From: Desulfotomaculum sp.
GTDB lineage: Bacteria; Bacillota; Desulfotomaculia; Desulfotomaculales; Desulfallaceae
NCBI GenBank assembly: GCA_016841675.1
Contig: JAENYQ010000005.1
Location: 1 to 64,000, forward strand
Direction of reading: 5' to 3'
Length of the DNA stretch: 64,000 nucleotides
Shown here in pieces: positions 56,511 to 64,000 of the stretch. Position numbers and translations under genes: made by a program. A model generated the notes under the pieces. It was given only the letters and a program-made list of their open reading frames with translations, was not told the origin of the DNA and did no database searches. Every line of letters starts with the position of its first letter. Positions within the stretch are counted from its first letter, which is position 1.

Positions 56511-56545
56511 AACCCCTGAACCATACCATAAAGGGGTTTTATTTT
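56511..56545 (+). terminator. Rho-independent terminator
   Basis: AACCCCT pairs with AGGGGTT around a 14-base loop, followed by TTATTTTG. It would end a transcript from the promoter at 56464 after roughly 50 bases. Confidence 0.7.
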
Positions 56546-56600
56546 GCCTTGACAACTAGTACAATTCCTAAGGAGGAAAGAATTTGGGTACTAAATTAAT

Positions 56601-56627
56601 GGTGCCTGGTACTCCTTAAATTCGACA
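56601..56627 (+). repeat. Repeat A copy, upstream of the RAYT gene
   Basis: GGTGCCTGGTACTCC then TTAAATTCGACA. GTGCC/GGTAC forms the small palindrome typical of the family. A G/C hairpin (GCCCG...CGGGC with TTTTTATT after it, 56663-56706) follows. Confidence 0.75.
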
Positions 56628-56708
56628 CGACACGATAAAGTATTAAGTATTTTCATAATCTCGCCCGAGCCCTACGGACCGCTGTTGGCCCGGCGGGCTT
56701 TTTATTTG

Positions 56709-56747
56709 TGGTGTCTGGCACACCAAAGATTCGACAGTATATGCTAA
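56709..56747 (+). repeat. Repeat A copy, diverged
   Basis: GTGGTGTCTGGCACACC then AAAGATTCGACAG and ATGCTAA. Second of the two copies upstream of the RAYT gene. Confidence 0.7.
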
Positions 56748-56868
56748 AGGTTTTGTTGATTAGTGGTAGAAAGAATAAATAAAGGTAAGAGCCTGTTATT
56801 ACTATGTGAGACCGCTTAAGCTGTAGTTTATTTGAAAGATGGAAAGTTCTCAAAGGAGGCTCCATAAT

Positions 56869-57501
56869 ATGGGCAGGACGCCGCGAATCTGGTTTCCGGG
56901 GGCCTGTTACCACATAGTGGTGCGCGGAAACCGGCGGCAGGATATATTCTACGAGCAGGCCGACCGCCTGATGTACCTGGACAAGCTTAGACGGGTGCGG
57001 GCGCGTTCGGGTTTCAAGTTGCATGCCTACGTGCTGATGACAAACCATGTCCACATGTTAATGGAAACCGGTAACGTTAATATTGCCGACATCATGCGGG
57101 ATATCAACGGGTTCTACACCCGCGAGTTCAACAACAAGTACGAGCTGGTGGGCCACCTATTCCAGGGTCGCTATCGTAGCATCCTTGTGGAGCGGGACAA
57201 TTACCTGCTGGAGGTAAGTAGGTACATTCACCTAAACCCCGTAAGGGCCAAAATTGTTGCCCGCCCTGAAGATTACCCTTGGAGTAGCTACCGCGGATAT
57301 GTCTACGGCAGTGATGATTTGCTTTTTGCGGATACCATTTTGGGTATGATCGGTTCGCCCGGTAAAGTACGGGAGCAATATCAGCGATTTGTGAGCGCCA
57401 AACTTGATGACTACCAATATTCGCTTGAGGAAAAAATAGCTGAGGGAGATATTCTGGGCAGCATGGACTTCGTCCGGGAAATTCAAGCTACCTATTTTTA
57501 A
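56869..57501 (+). CDS. REP-associated tyrosine transposase (RAYT, Y1 HUH family)
   Basis: A single-stranded-DNA transposase-like enzyme of 210 residues. The HUH motif is H60-V-H62 in MTNHVHMLME; the helix VSRYIHLNPVRAKIV carries Y119, the likely nucleophile; PEDYPWSSYRGY is a RAYT hallmark. RAYTs are single-copy domesticated relatives of IS200 TnpA that cut REP hairpins and are thought to spread them. ATG 56869 follows AAAGGAGG. Repeat A copies flank it on both sides and recur nearby, consistent with REP/RAYT partnership; the exact hairpin recognised is inferred. Confidence 0.92.
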   Translation: MGRTPRIWFPGACYHIVVRGNRRQDIFYEQADRLMYLDKLRRVRARSGFKLHAYVLMTNHVHMLMETGNVNIADIMRDINGFYTREFNNKYELVGHLFQGRYRSILVERDNYLLEVSRYIHLNPVRAKIVARPEDYPWSSYRGYVYGSDDLLFADTILGMIGSPGKVREQYQRFVSAKLDDYQYSLEEKIAEGDILGSMDFVREIQATYF

Positions 57502-57502
57502 C

Positions 57503-57519
57503 AGGTGCCTGGCACTTCG
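57503..57519 (+). repeat. Repeat A copy at the RAYT stop codon
   Basis: AGGTGCCTGGCACTTCG starts one base after the RAYT stop. Only the palindromic core is kept. Confidence 0.7.
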
Positions 57520-57522
57520 TAT

Positions 57523-57551
57523 TTGACCGGAAATAATTGCTGTGCTATCAT
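57523..57551 (+). promoter_or_regulatory. Sigma-A promoter of the toxin-antitoxin pair
   Basis: TTGACC, 17 bases, TATCAT; start site expected about 25 bases before the antitoxin GTG. Confidence 0.55.
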
Positions 57552-57582
57552 AATGATATCAATAGCAAGCGAGGTGATAACT

Positions 57583-57819
57583 GTGCCCGGGATTTTAATT
57601 CGGGACATACCTGAACAATTGTATAACAAGCTTAAAGGAAGAGCCAAGGCTAACGGCAGGTCCTTGCAACAGGAACTAAAAGCAATTCTATCCGATGCAA
57701 TAAAGTACGATATGAAAGATGGCATTCAGTTGGCAGCAAAGATTAGAAAAGAACTGGAAGCCAGAAAAGTGCGCTACTCGGACAGTACAGTATTGATTGA
57801 AGAGGACAGGAAGCGGTGA
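57583..57819 (+). CDS. FitA/VapB-type antitoxin (ribbon-helix-helix)
   Basis: 78-residue antitoxin with the FitA-like N-terminus ILIRDIPEQLYNKLKGRAKA: a DNA-binding ribbon-helix-helix (about 3-42) followed by a toxin-binding tail. GTG 57583 follows GAGGTG; the frame is open further upstream but without a site. Its stop overlaps the toxin start by 4 bases. It should repress its own promoter together with the toxin. Confidence 0.85.
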   Translation: MPGILIRDIPEQLYNKLKGRAKANGRSLQQELKAILSDAIKYDMKDGIQLAAKIRKELEARKVRYSDSTVLIEEDRKR

Positions 57820-58253
57820 ATACCTTTGTAGTGGATGCCAGTGTTGCCGTTAAATGGTACGTTCCTGAAGTTTTAAGTAACGAGGCGGTAGGCTTTTTAG
57901 AAAATTCCATGGATAATAATTTTCTGTTGCTTGCTCCTGATCTTATTGTTTACGAAATAGGCAACATTTTGTGGAAAAAATGCCGTAGAGAAGAGCTTAC
58001 TCCAGGTGATGCAAGAAGAATAATTGAGGCCATTACTGATTCATTTCCAATAAAAGTTATCGATAGCAATAAGCTTTTGGCTGTTGCATTTGAGATAGCC
58101 CATGCTTATGATAGAACGGTGTATGACAGCTTTTATTTAGCCCTCTCCAAAATAACGGGATGCCGATTGATAACAGCAGATGAACACCTGGTAAATGCAA
58201 TCAAAGATTCAAACTGGTGCCTGGTACTCCGACGATTCGACAATATTCGCTAA
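57816..58253 (+). CDS. vapC: VapC-type PIN-domain ribonuclease toxin
   Basis: Mg2+-dependent RNase toxin, 145 residues. The four PIN acidic residues are visible: D7 (VVDASV), E47 (YEIGN), D104 (YDSFYLAL) and D122 (TADEHL). GTG start overlaps the antitoxin by 4 bases. The last 12 codons (from residue 134) are encoded by the start of a repeat A element, so the protein's C-terminus has been rebuilt by repeat insertion; catalytic residues are unaffected. Confidence 0.88.
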   Translation: MNTFVVDASVAVKWYVPEVLSNEAVGFLENSMDNNFLLLAPDLIVYEIGNILWKKCRREELTPGDARRIIEAITDSFPIKVIDSNKLLAVAFEIAHAYDRTVYDSFYLALSKITGCRLITADEHLVNAIKDSNWCLVLRRFDNIR

Positions 58254-58312
58254 TGACAATTTTATTAAACCACATGGAAAACGGCCCTGTTTCCATGTGG
58301 TTTTTTTAATTC
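58216..58312 (+). repeat. Long repeat A, left copy (with terminator hairpin)
   Basis: Starts GGTGCCTGGTACTCC inside vapC, passes ATTCGACAATAT, and ends with the hairpin CCACATGGAAAAC...GTTTCCATGTGG plus TTTTTTT and AATTC. Nearly identical to 59446-59543. The hairpin is a good terminator for vapC. Confidence 0.9.
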
Positions 58313-58459
58313 CAAATGGCGCGCATTCAAGGTACCAGGCACAATCCATCCCAAAATTGCCTGTCCCCCATCCTACCAAACACTTGTTCCAATAGCCCTA
58401 AAATGCTATACTGATTGTGGAAGAAAAAGGTGGTATAATAACAGAGAGGAAGTGGCTAT

Positions 58460-59446
58460 TTGCCTAATAAACAATGGCACCCTGTATTTGTAACAGCGCT
58501 AAAAGAAGCGCTTTCCGACGCCCGTCCCGGGGAAATTGAAATCCAGGCCGAAGTAGCCCTATCCTCAAAACCTTTGGACGTAGACGTAATAGTGGTTAAG
58601 AAAAAAGAAACCGCCCGGCTCCGGCACCCGGTGGCCAATATTTTCAGGCAATACAACCTGTTTGAATACAAAAGTCCACAAGATTACCTGGAGTCCAACG
58701 ACTATGACAAAGGCCTGGCCCTTGCATTACTTTATAAAGTGCTCGAACATCCCGACATGAATACTTTGGACCGGCTCACCCTAACCTTTGTAAGCAGCAG
58801 GTACCCGCGAGACATGCTAAAAATGTTAACAAGCAGAGGTCTGACCGTTTTAAAGAACGTTCCAGTATCCGGTTTTTACCGGGTCGCGGGAGAAAGAATC
58901 CCCGTTCAAATAATGGTCCTCAAGCACCTCCCTGATGCGGAACAAGCGTACATGTTCTCAGTTTTTCTATCCGGGAAAGAAAAGCTAAAACTTAAAGCCA
59001 ACTTATTATTAATAAGAAAATACCTGGAAGAGCCCGGTAATAAGCATATACAAGAAATAATCGAATTCACAATGAAAAACGAGTTGGTAACGTTAAACGA
59101 GATGGAGGTGATGTTCAAAATGGATAATTACATCAGCGCCGAAGAAAAGAAAAAAATAGAGGAATTGCTGACCAACCATCCTTTCACCCGCAGGATGCTG
59201 GAAAAGCGTGCTGCTATAGTAGAGTTGGAGGCTATGGAAAAAGGCATTGAAAAAGGCATTGAAAAAGGCAGAGCAGAAGGCATACGAAGTTTAATCTGTA
59301 AGTTTTTAGAAACCAGATACGGGGTGGCATCCCTGCAGTTGCAGGAAACAATACAAAAAATTACAGATGCTGACGTGCTCGACGAGATAGCCGGCAAGCT
59401 ATTCGTTGCTTCCTCTTTGGAGGAAATGCGAAAAATTATCAAATAG
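58460..59446 (+). CDS. Rpn-family PD-(D/E)XK nuclease / putative transposase
   Basis: 328 residues. The N-terminal nuclease part has LDVDVIVVKKK and the core F-E-Y-K in NLFEYKSPQDYL (about residues 70-82), as in the Rpn (recombination-promoting nuclease, transposase_31-like) group. The middle is alpha/beta of unknown role; near the C-terminus a GIEKGIEKG repeat precedes the last helices, also common in this group. TTG 58460 follows GAGGAAG. It is bracketed by 98-bp direct repeats whose right copy overlaps its stop codon. Confidence 0.82.
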   Translation: MPNKQWHPVFVTALKEALSDARPGEIEIQAEVALSSKPLDVDVIVVKKKETARLRHPVANIFRQYNLFEYKSPQDYLESNDYDKGLALALLYKVLEHPDMNTLDRLTLTFVSSRYPRDMLKMLTSRGLTVLKNVPVSGFYRVAGERIPVQIMVLKHLPDAEQAYMFSVFLSGKEKLKLKANLLLIRKYLEEPGNKHIQEIIEFTMKNELVTLNEMEVMFKMDNYISAEEKKKIEELLTNHPFTRRMLEKRAAIVELEAMEKGIEKGIEKGRAEGIRSLICKFLETRYGVASLQLQETIQKITDADVLDEIAGKLFVASSLEEMRKIIK

Positions 59447-59543
59447 GTGCCTGGCACTCCAACAATTCGACAATATCTGCTAATAACAATTACATAAAAA
59501 CCACATGGAAAACGGCCCTGTTTCCATGTGGTTTTTTTAATTC
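59446..59543 (+). repeat. Long repeat A, right copy (with terminator hairpin)
   Basis: Begins with the last base of the nuclease stop codon (GGTGCCTGGCACTCC) and ends with the same CACATGGAAAAC/GTTTTCCATGTG-type hairpin, TTTTTTT and AATTC as the left copy. Differences from the left copy are single bases and a 1-base indel. Confidence 0.9.
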
Positions 59544-59562
59544 TATAATGCGTAGCGTTATA

Positions 59563-59603
59563 TTGACACTACCTGGCAAAGGGAATAAACTTAACCTGGT
59601 TAA
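59563..59603 (+). promoter_or_regulatory. marR promoter with overlapping operator
   Basis: TTGACA at 59563-59568, 17 bases, TAAACT at 59586-59591, then the perfect palindrome TTAACCTGGTTAA at 59591-59603 over the start site. A MarR-type dimer bound there would block the polymerase, fitting autorepression. Confidence 0.72.
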
Positions 59604-59674
59604 TAATTTAACCCATATAATAATAGTTACTGGCAGTATAACTTGCTTAAAAAGAAGAGTGAGGGGGGAATGAT

Positions 59675-60109
59675 TTGGAGCAGGAGTTGCTTGCAAAATA
59701 TCTTGACAAGCTGGACGAGATGCTGCCGCTTTTTATACGCAGGCTGCACCAGGAACTGGCGGACAGTATGGGTAACGGCGTTACCGCCAACCAGTTCATG
59801 GTGATGAAAATGATTAATGACCACGGTCAGATGACTGTCAGCGACGTGGCCGAGGGGCTGAGTGTGTCGTTAAGCGCCGTTACCTCCCAAGTGGACCGGT
59901 TGCACCGGGTGGGAGTGGTGGAACGCCGCCGTTCGGAAGACGACCGCCGGGTGGTTTGGCTTGAGCTGACGGATGAAGGTAGAAAAATAGTGGCAACTTG
60001 TCAAGCCGGTAGGCTTCGGGTCATACAGCGCTACCTGGGGCAGCTGGACGATAAGGAATTGCAATTTATGATCGAGGTATATGAAAAAATTATTTCTATG
60101 ATGCGCTAG
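59675..60109 (+). CDS. MarR-family transcriptional regulator
   Basis: 144-residue dimeric winged-helix repressor. The HTH is MTVSDVAEGLSVSLSAVTSQ (about 53-72) and the wing carries RRRSEDDRRVVWLELTDEG (about 84-102). MarR proteins release DNA when they bind phenolic or lipophilic compounds. TTG 59675 follows GAGGGGGG. It stands 94 bases upstream of the efflux genes and is their probable local regulator. Confidence 0.93.
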   Translation: MEQELLAKYLDKLDEMLPLFIRRLHQELADSMGNGVTANQFMVMKMINDHGQMTVSDVAEGLSVSLSAVTSQVDRLHRVGVVERRRSEDDRRVVWLELTDEGRKIVATCQAGRLRVIQRYLGQLDDKELQFMIEVYEKIISMMR

Positions 60110-60203
60110 GATGAACAGAGGTACTAGTTTGACGTTACAATGACATGCAGCTAAGCTATTGTCGAAATAGAAAAGTAGCTGGCATCAAAGGAGGAGATGT
60201 TAT

Positions 60204-61451
60204 TTGTTTTATAAACAATTAGCTGAAAAGATAAAAAACCGATTTGTCTTTCAAGATATTGTTAACTCTAGGGGGGCTTCGGAAGCAGCGGCTACGATGC
60301 CTACGCAATATGTCTATTTTAAGTGGTGTTTGGCGCCCCTGTTAATTGCTGTGCTGATTATTTCCGGTTGTGCCGGACAGCAGGCAGGCGATACCGGCGA
60401 GCAGGAATCGGCCGTGCCTGTGCGTGTGGCGGCAGTAGAAAAAGGCTCGTTAGCTGATACCGTCGTAGTCACCGGCAAACTAGAAGCATTAGACATGGCC
60501 AACGTAGTACCCGGCGGCCAGGGGGGCAAGGTTTACAGCGTCAACGTAAATGTGGGCGATAAAGTCGCCAAAGGTCAGACGCTGGTAACGCTGGAATACG
60601 TTTCACAACAAGCAGCGCTGCAGCAGGCAGAACAAGGCGTAGTCCAGGCGGAAGCCGCTCTGGAAATAGCCGGTATTACCTATGAGCAGGTGTCGGCTAA
60701 TTACGAACGTGGCAAACAGCTATATGAATCCGGAGCCATCCCTGTTGCAGGCCCTTCCGGATTCGAAACCGCTTACGAAATACCCTACAAGCAGGCCAAG
60801 ATAGACTACGAACAGATTAAACCCGCCATGGTGGCCAATGCCCGGGCGGCCCTAACCATGGTTCGGGAACAGTATAACAACGCGTTTATTAAGTCCCCCA
60901 TTAACGGGGTGGTGACAGCCGTTAACGTTAACCCCGGGGAATTGGCCAGCCCGGGCTCGCCAATACCGGTTGTTTCCGTGGTCAGCCTGGACAAAGTGGT
61001 AGTTCAAGCCACCGTCACCGAAAATCGGATTAACAAACTTCAGCAGGGGCAGGAAGTACCAGTGCTGGTGGGTGCTGTGGCAGCCGAACCACTTGCCGGG
61101 GTTATTACCAATATCGCCCTGGCGGCGGACACCAACAGTAAAGCCTATCCTATTAAGGTGCAGCTGGACAACCCGAAACAGCTCTTAAAACCAGGCATGT
61201 TCGCTGAAGTGCAAATAAAGAGCAATCAGCAGGAAACATTGTTGGTGCTCAGGGAAGCCGTTGTTAAAATAGGCGATACGGATACCGTTTGGGTTGTTAA
61301 GGATGACCAGGTAACCACACGTGAGGTTACCATTGGCAGCAGCAATGGTAAAAACATTCAAATTATTGAGGGGCTCCAGGAAGGTGAGCAAGTAGTTGTT
61401 TCCGGTCAAAACATGCTGCAAGAAGATATTAAAGTGGAAATAAAGAGTTAG
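60204..61451 (+). CDS. RND efflux periplasmic-adaptor (membrane fusion) lipoprotein
   Basis: Adaptor subunit of an RND pump, 415 residues. LLIAVLIISGC contains a lipobox with C56; the N-terminus before it (about 40 residues) is unusually long, though AAAGGAGGAG before TTG 60204 supports this start. The lipoyl-like halves (VYSVNVNVGDKVAKGQ, and AFIKSPINGVVTAVNVNPGE) flank a helical hairpin (about 125-215), then beta-barrel and membrane-proximal domains (REVTIGSSNGKNIQIIEGLQ). Followed after 13 bases by the pump gene. Confidence 0.93.
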   Translation: MFYKQLAEKIKNRFVFQDIVNSRGASEAAATMPTQYVYFKWCLAPLLIAVLIISGCAGQQAGDTGEQESAVPVRVAAVEKGSLADTVVVTGKLEALDMANVVPGGQGGKVYSVNVNVGDKVAKGQTLVTLEYVSQQAALQQAEQGVVQAEAALEIAGITYEQVSANYERGKQLYESGAIPVAGPSGFETAYEIPYKQAKIDYEQIKPAMVANARAALTMVREQYNNAFIKSPINGVVTAVNVNPGELASPGSPIPVVSVVSLDKVVVQATVTENRINKLQQGQEVPVLVGAVAAEPLAGVITNIALAADTNSKAYPIKVQLDNPKQLLKPGMFAEVQIKSNQQETLLVLREAVVKIGDTDTVWVVKDDQVTTREVTIGSSNGKNIQIIEGLQEGEQVVVSGQNMLQEDIKVEIKS

Positions 61452-61464
61452 GTGAACAGAATAT

Positions 61465-64000
61465 ATGAAAATTACTGATGTCTCGATCAAGCGGCCGATG
61501 TTGGTTACCGTAATTGTTATTATTGTGCTATTACTGGGCGGGGTATCCTTTTCCCGGTTAAGCATTGACCTGTACCCCGAAATGGAATTGCCCGTAGCGG
61601 TGGTCATGACCAATTATGCGGGGGTGGGCCCGGAAGAAGTTGAACAGCAGATTACCAAACCCATGGAATCAGTACTTAGCTCAGTAAGCAATTTGGATAC
61701 CATTTCTTCAACAAGCAGTATGGGTAGTTCCATGGTTATGATAATGCTGGACTGGGGAGCGGATATGGACTTCGCTTCGCTGGATATCCGGGAGAAAATT
61801 GATATCATTCGCGATGTTCTCCCGGATGGAGCGGGTGCTCCGTCCATTTACAAAGCTGACCTGAACATGATGCCTATAGTGCAGGTAGCCGCGCACAGTA
61901 CAGATCCTATGCAGCTTAAACAAGTAATGGACGATGTAATCCAGCCCCGGCTGGAACGGGTAAGCGGTGTGGCCAGTGTCTGGTATGTGGGTGGATGGGA
62001 AAGAGAAATCCAGGTGCAGGTAAATCCCGTTAAACTAAACGGCTACGGCCTAAGCTTAAATAGTCTTACCGCTGCCCTGGGCGGCGAAAATTTGAATTTT
62101 TCCGCCGGCACTGTTCGGGAAGGCCGGGATGATCTCCTATTACGGGTTACCGGTGAATTTAAAAACCTTGATCAAGTTCGCCGGGTAGTAGTGGGTAATT
62201 TCGGGGGGGCTCCGGTATACCTGGCGGACGTTGCCGAAGTGGTGGACGGGCAGAAAAAAGCTACCCAGATTAGCCGGGTTAATGGCCAACCGGGTTTGTC
62301 GCTGATGATCAACAAGCAAAGTGGCGCCAATACGGTGTCAGTGGCCCAAGGGGTTAAAGCCGAACTGGAAAAGCTGCAACTGGAAGTGCCTGCGGTTAAA
62401 TTTGAAGTCATCATGGATCAGTCGGAATATATTGAGCAATCAATTAAAAACTTAGTCAAGTCAGCGATTGAAGGCGGCATACTGGCTATATTTATTATCC
62501 TAATTTTCTTGCGTAATTTCCGCAGTACCATGATTATTTCAACATCTATACCCATTGCCATCATTGGCGCTTTTGTCCTGTTGTATTTTAATAGCATGAC
62601 CCTAAATATGATTACCCTGGGCGGTTTGGCCCTGGGGATTGGCTTAATTGTGGACGACTCCATTGTGGTATTGGAAAACATCTACCGGCATCGCGCAGAC
62701 GGGATGGACCGGATTACCTCCGCCCGGCAGGCCACGGACGAGGTAGGCTCGGCAGTTATTGCTTCATCCTTAACGTTGGTAGCGGTGTTCTTACCCATTA
62801 TTTTCGTGGAAGGCCTGGCCGCCCAACTTTTTACACCGATGGCGCTAAGCATTACTTTCTGCATTTTGGCTTCGCTGGCAGTGGCTATTACCCTGGTGCC
62901 TCTGCTGGCTTCTAGATGGTTAAAGGTGCCTAAACAAGATGATGAACATGCGGGTAATCACCAAAACCCCCGGGGATGGCAACGCTTGTACAGCGCATCC
63001 GAGCGGTGGTTTAATAAGCTGGACGTTCATTACCGCGCGCTATTGCAAACGGCCTTGAAAAGACGTAAGCTGACGATATTATTTGTGACGGTATTATTTG
63101 TCCTGACCTTGTTTGCCATACCCTTGTTGGGGATGGAGTTTATGCCCGGCATGGATCAGGGCTATGTGAATATTTCGGTGGAAATGCCCAAGGGAACCGC
63201 GCTTAGCGAAACCGATTTGGTGGTCACAGACATTGAGCGCATCCTGGAAACTATACCAGGTATTCAAAGTATTTCAAGCGATGTTGGCAGCGGAGGCTCA
63301 ATGTTTGGTGGAGGGGACGCGAACCAGGCGCATATTACCTTGAAGCTATTGGAGCAATCCCATAGGGATATTTCGTCGGAAGAAATGGCCAGCCAGTTAA
63401 GCACCAAACTGCCAAATATTCCGGGTGCCGACATTAATGTTACCGCGATGGAATCCGGCATGGGTGGCCAAGCCGCGCCGGTACAAATTCAAATTAGCGG
63501 TGACGAATTGGACACCCTGGCTCAGTTGGGCGACGAGGTGGCTGCTATAGTACGGCAAGTGCCCGGCACCCGCGAGGTGGTCAGCAGTCTGGAAGAGGGA
63601 CGCCCCGAACTGCACGTGGTGGTGAACAGGGATCGGGCCGCCATGTACGGTTTGGGCTTGGCAGAGGTGGCTTCCACAGTGCGTACGGCTGTTGATGGCA
63701 CAGTGGCCACCCGCTACCGGGTAGACGGTGTAGAAGTGGATATGCGAGTGCAGTTGACTGGCAATGCCGAAGAGTTTACCCCGACTAAACTGTCCGGGTT
63801 GACTATTGCTTCAGCAACGGGTACCCAAATTCCGTTGGATCAGGTGGCGGAACTAAAACAGGACCAGGGCCCCAGTTCGATTAGCCGCAGTAACCAGGCC
63901 CGTATTGTTACGGTTACTTCACAACTGGCCGGACGCGATCTGGGCAGCGTAGTACGGGATATAGAGCAGGGAGTTGCTGATTTAAATATGCCTTCCGGAT
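61465..64000 (+). CDS. RND-family efflux pump, AcrB/HAE1-like (3' end outside window)
   Basis: Inner-membrane resistance-nodulation-division transporter; 845 codons are present and the frame stays open at the right edge. It begins MKITDVSIKRPMLVTVIVII with the family N-terminal helix and RP motif. The TM4 proton-relay pair is D397-D398 in GLIVDDSIVVLENIY. The large porter-domain loops are intact. In a monoderm it probably exports drugs or lipids with the adaptor but without a classical outer-membrane channel. ATG 61465 follows AGGTG with weak spacing. Confidence 0.94.
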   Translation, partial: MKITDVSIKRPMLVTVIVIIVLLLGGVSFSRLSIDLYPEMELPVAVVMTNYAGVGPEEVEQQITKPMESVLSSVSNLDTISSTSSMGSSMVMIMLDWGADMDFASLDIREKIDIIRDVLPDGAGAPSIYKADLNMMPIVQVAAHSTDPMQLKQVMDDVIQPRLERVSGVASVWYVGGWEREIQVQVNPVKLNGYGLSLNSLTAALGGENLNFSAGTVREGRDDLLLRVTGEFKNLDQVRRVVVGNFGGAPVYLADVAEVVDGQKKATQISRVNGQPGLSLMINKQSGANTVSVAQGVKAELEKLQLEVPAVKFEVIMDQSEYIEQSIKNLVKSAIEGGILAIFIILIFLRNFRSTMIISTSIPIAIIGAFVLLYFNSMTLNMITLGGLALGIGLIVDDSIVVLENIYRHRADGMDRITSARQATDEVGSAVIASSLTLVAVFLPIIFVEGLAAQLFTPMALSITFCILASLAVAITLVPLLASRWLKVPKQDDEHAGNHQNPRGWQRLYSASERWFNKLDVHYRALLQTALKRRKLTILFVTVLFVLTLFAIPLLGMEFMPGMDQGYVNISVEMPKGTALSETDLVVTDIERILETIPGIQSISSDVGSGGSMFGGGDANQAHITLKLLEQSHRDISSEEMASQLSTKLPNIPGADINVTAMESGMGGQAAPVQIQISGDELDTLAQLGDEVAAIVRQVPGTREVVSSLEEGRPELHVVVNRDRAAMYGLGLAEVASTVRTAVDGTVATRYRVDGVEVDMRVQLTGNAEEFTPTKLSGLTIASATGTQIPLDQVAELKQDQGPSSISRSNQARIVTVTSQLAGRDLGSVVRDIEQGVADLNMPSG

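Overview
The window looks like chromosome of a spore-forming, anaerobic Firmicute of the Desulfotomaculum/Pelotomaculum type. This is an inference from gene content: spoIID and spoIIID, an spoIIID-mbl pair, a complete F1Fo-ATPase operon, biotin-dependent acyl-CoA decarboxylase genes, UbiD/UbiX, a TAXI-TRAP transporter, and surface proteins with SLH or copper-amine-oxidase-like domains. Many genes use TTG or GTG starts behind strong Shine-Dalgarno sequences. No rRNA, tRNA or CRISPR array was recognised.

Layout. (1) 0.3-4.5 kb: housekeeping block rpiB-glyA-comEB-mazG-like-wecB. In many Firmicutes such a block runs straight into the ATP synthase operon. (2) 4.7-26.6 kb: a catabolic island lies between that block and the atp genes. 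Its plus-strand half holds an acyl-CoA dehydrogenase (glutaryl-CoA type suspected), the subunits of a sodium-pumping glutaconyl/methylmalonyl-CoA-type decarboxylase, an IclR regulator and a glutaconate-type CoA-transferase. A CBS-PAS-AAA+-Fis sigma-54 activator sits among them, and two sigma-54 promoters precede the dehydrogenase and the decarboxylase. Its minus-strand half holds ubiD, a TAXI receptor, a TRAP permease, an acyl-CoA ligase and ubiX. A second IclR regulator lies beside a 19-bp palindrome. The parts fit uptake, CoA activation and decarboxylation of an aromatic or dicarboxylic acid, followed by glutaryl-CoA to crotonyl-CoA with Na+ export. The substrate is a hypothesis.

(3) 27.2-34.9 kb: atpZ-atpI-atpBEFHAGDC. 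The c subunit lacks the Na+-binding signature and looks proton-coupled. (4) 35.1-39.5 kb: murA, spoIID, spoIIID, mbl. (5) 39.9-56.4 kb: cell-surface region with an SLH-anchored subtilase, a HicB antitoxin with a broken HicA, an ECF sigma/anti-sigma pair, a probable S-layer protein, a TolC-family protein, two copper-amine-oxidase-domain proteins and an SLH protein. A shared motif GGAAC-N18-GTC(T/A) lies upstream of the sigma gene and several surface genes and suggests one ECF regulon. (6) 56.5-59.6 kb: a repeat-rich island with a REP-associated (RAYT-type) transposase, a FitA/VapC-type toxin-antitoxin pair and an Rpn/PD-(D/E)XK nuclease bracketed by 98-bp direct repeats. (7) 59.5 kb to the right edge: a MarR-regulated RND efflux operon cut by the window end.

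The intergenic regions are full of several families of short palindromic repeats, with decayed insertion sequences, a group II intron tail and gene remnants concentrated in the catabolic island.
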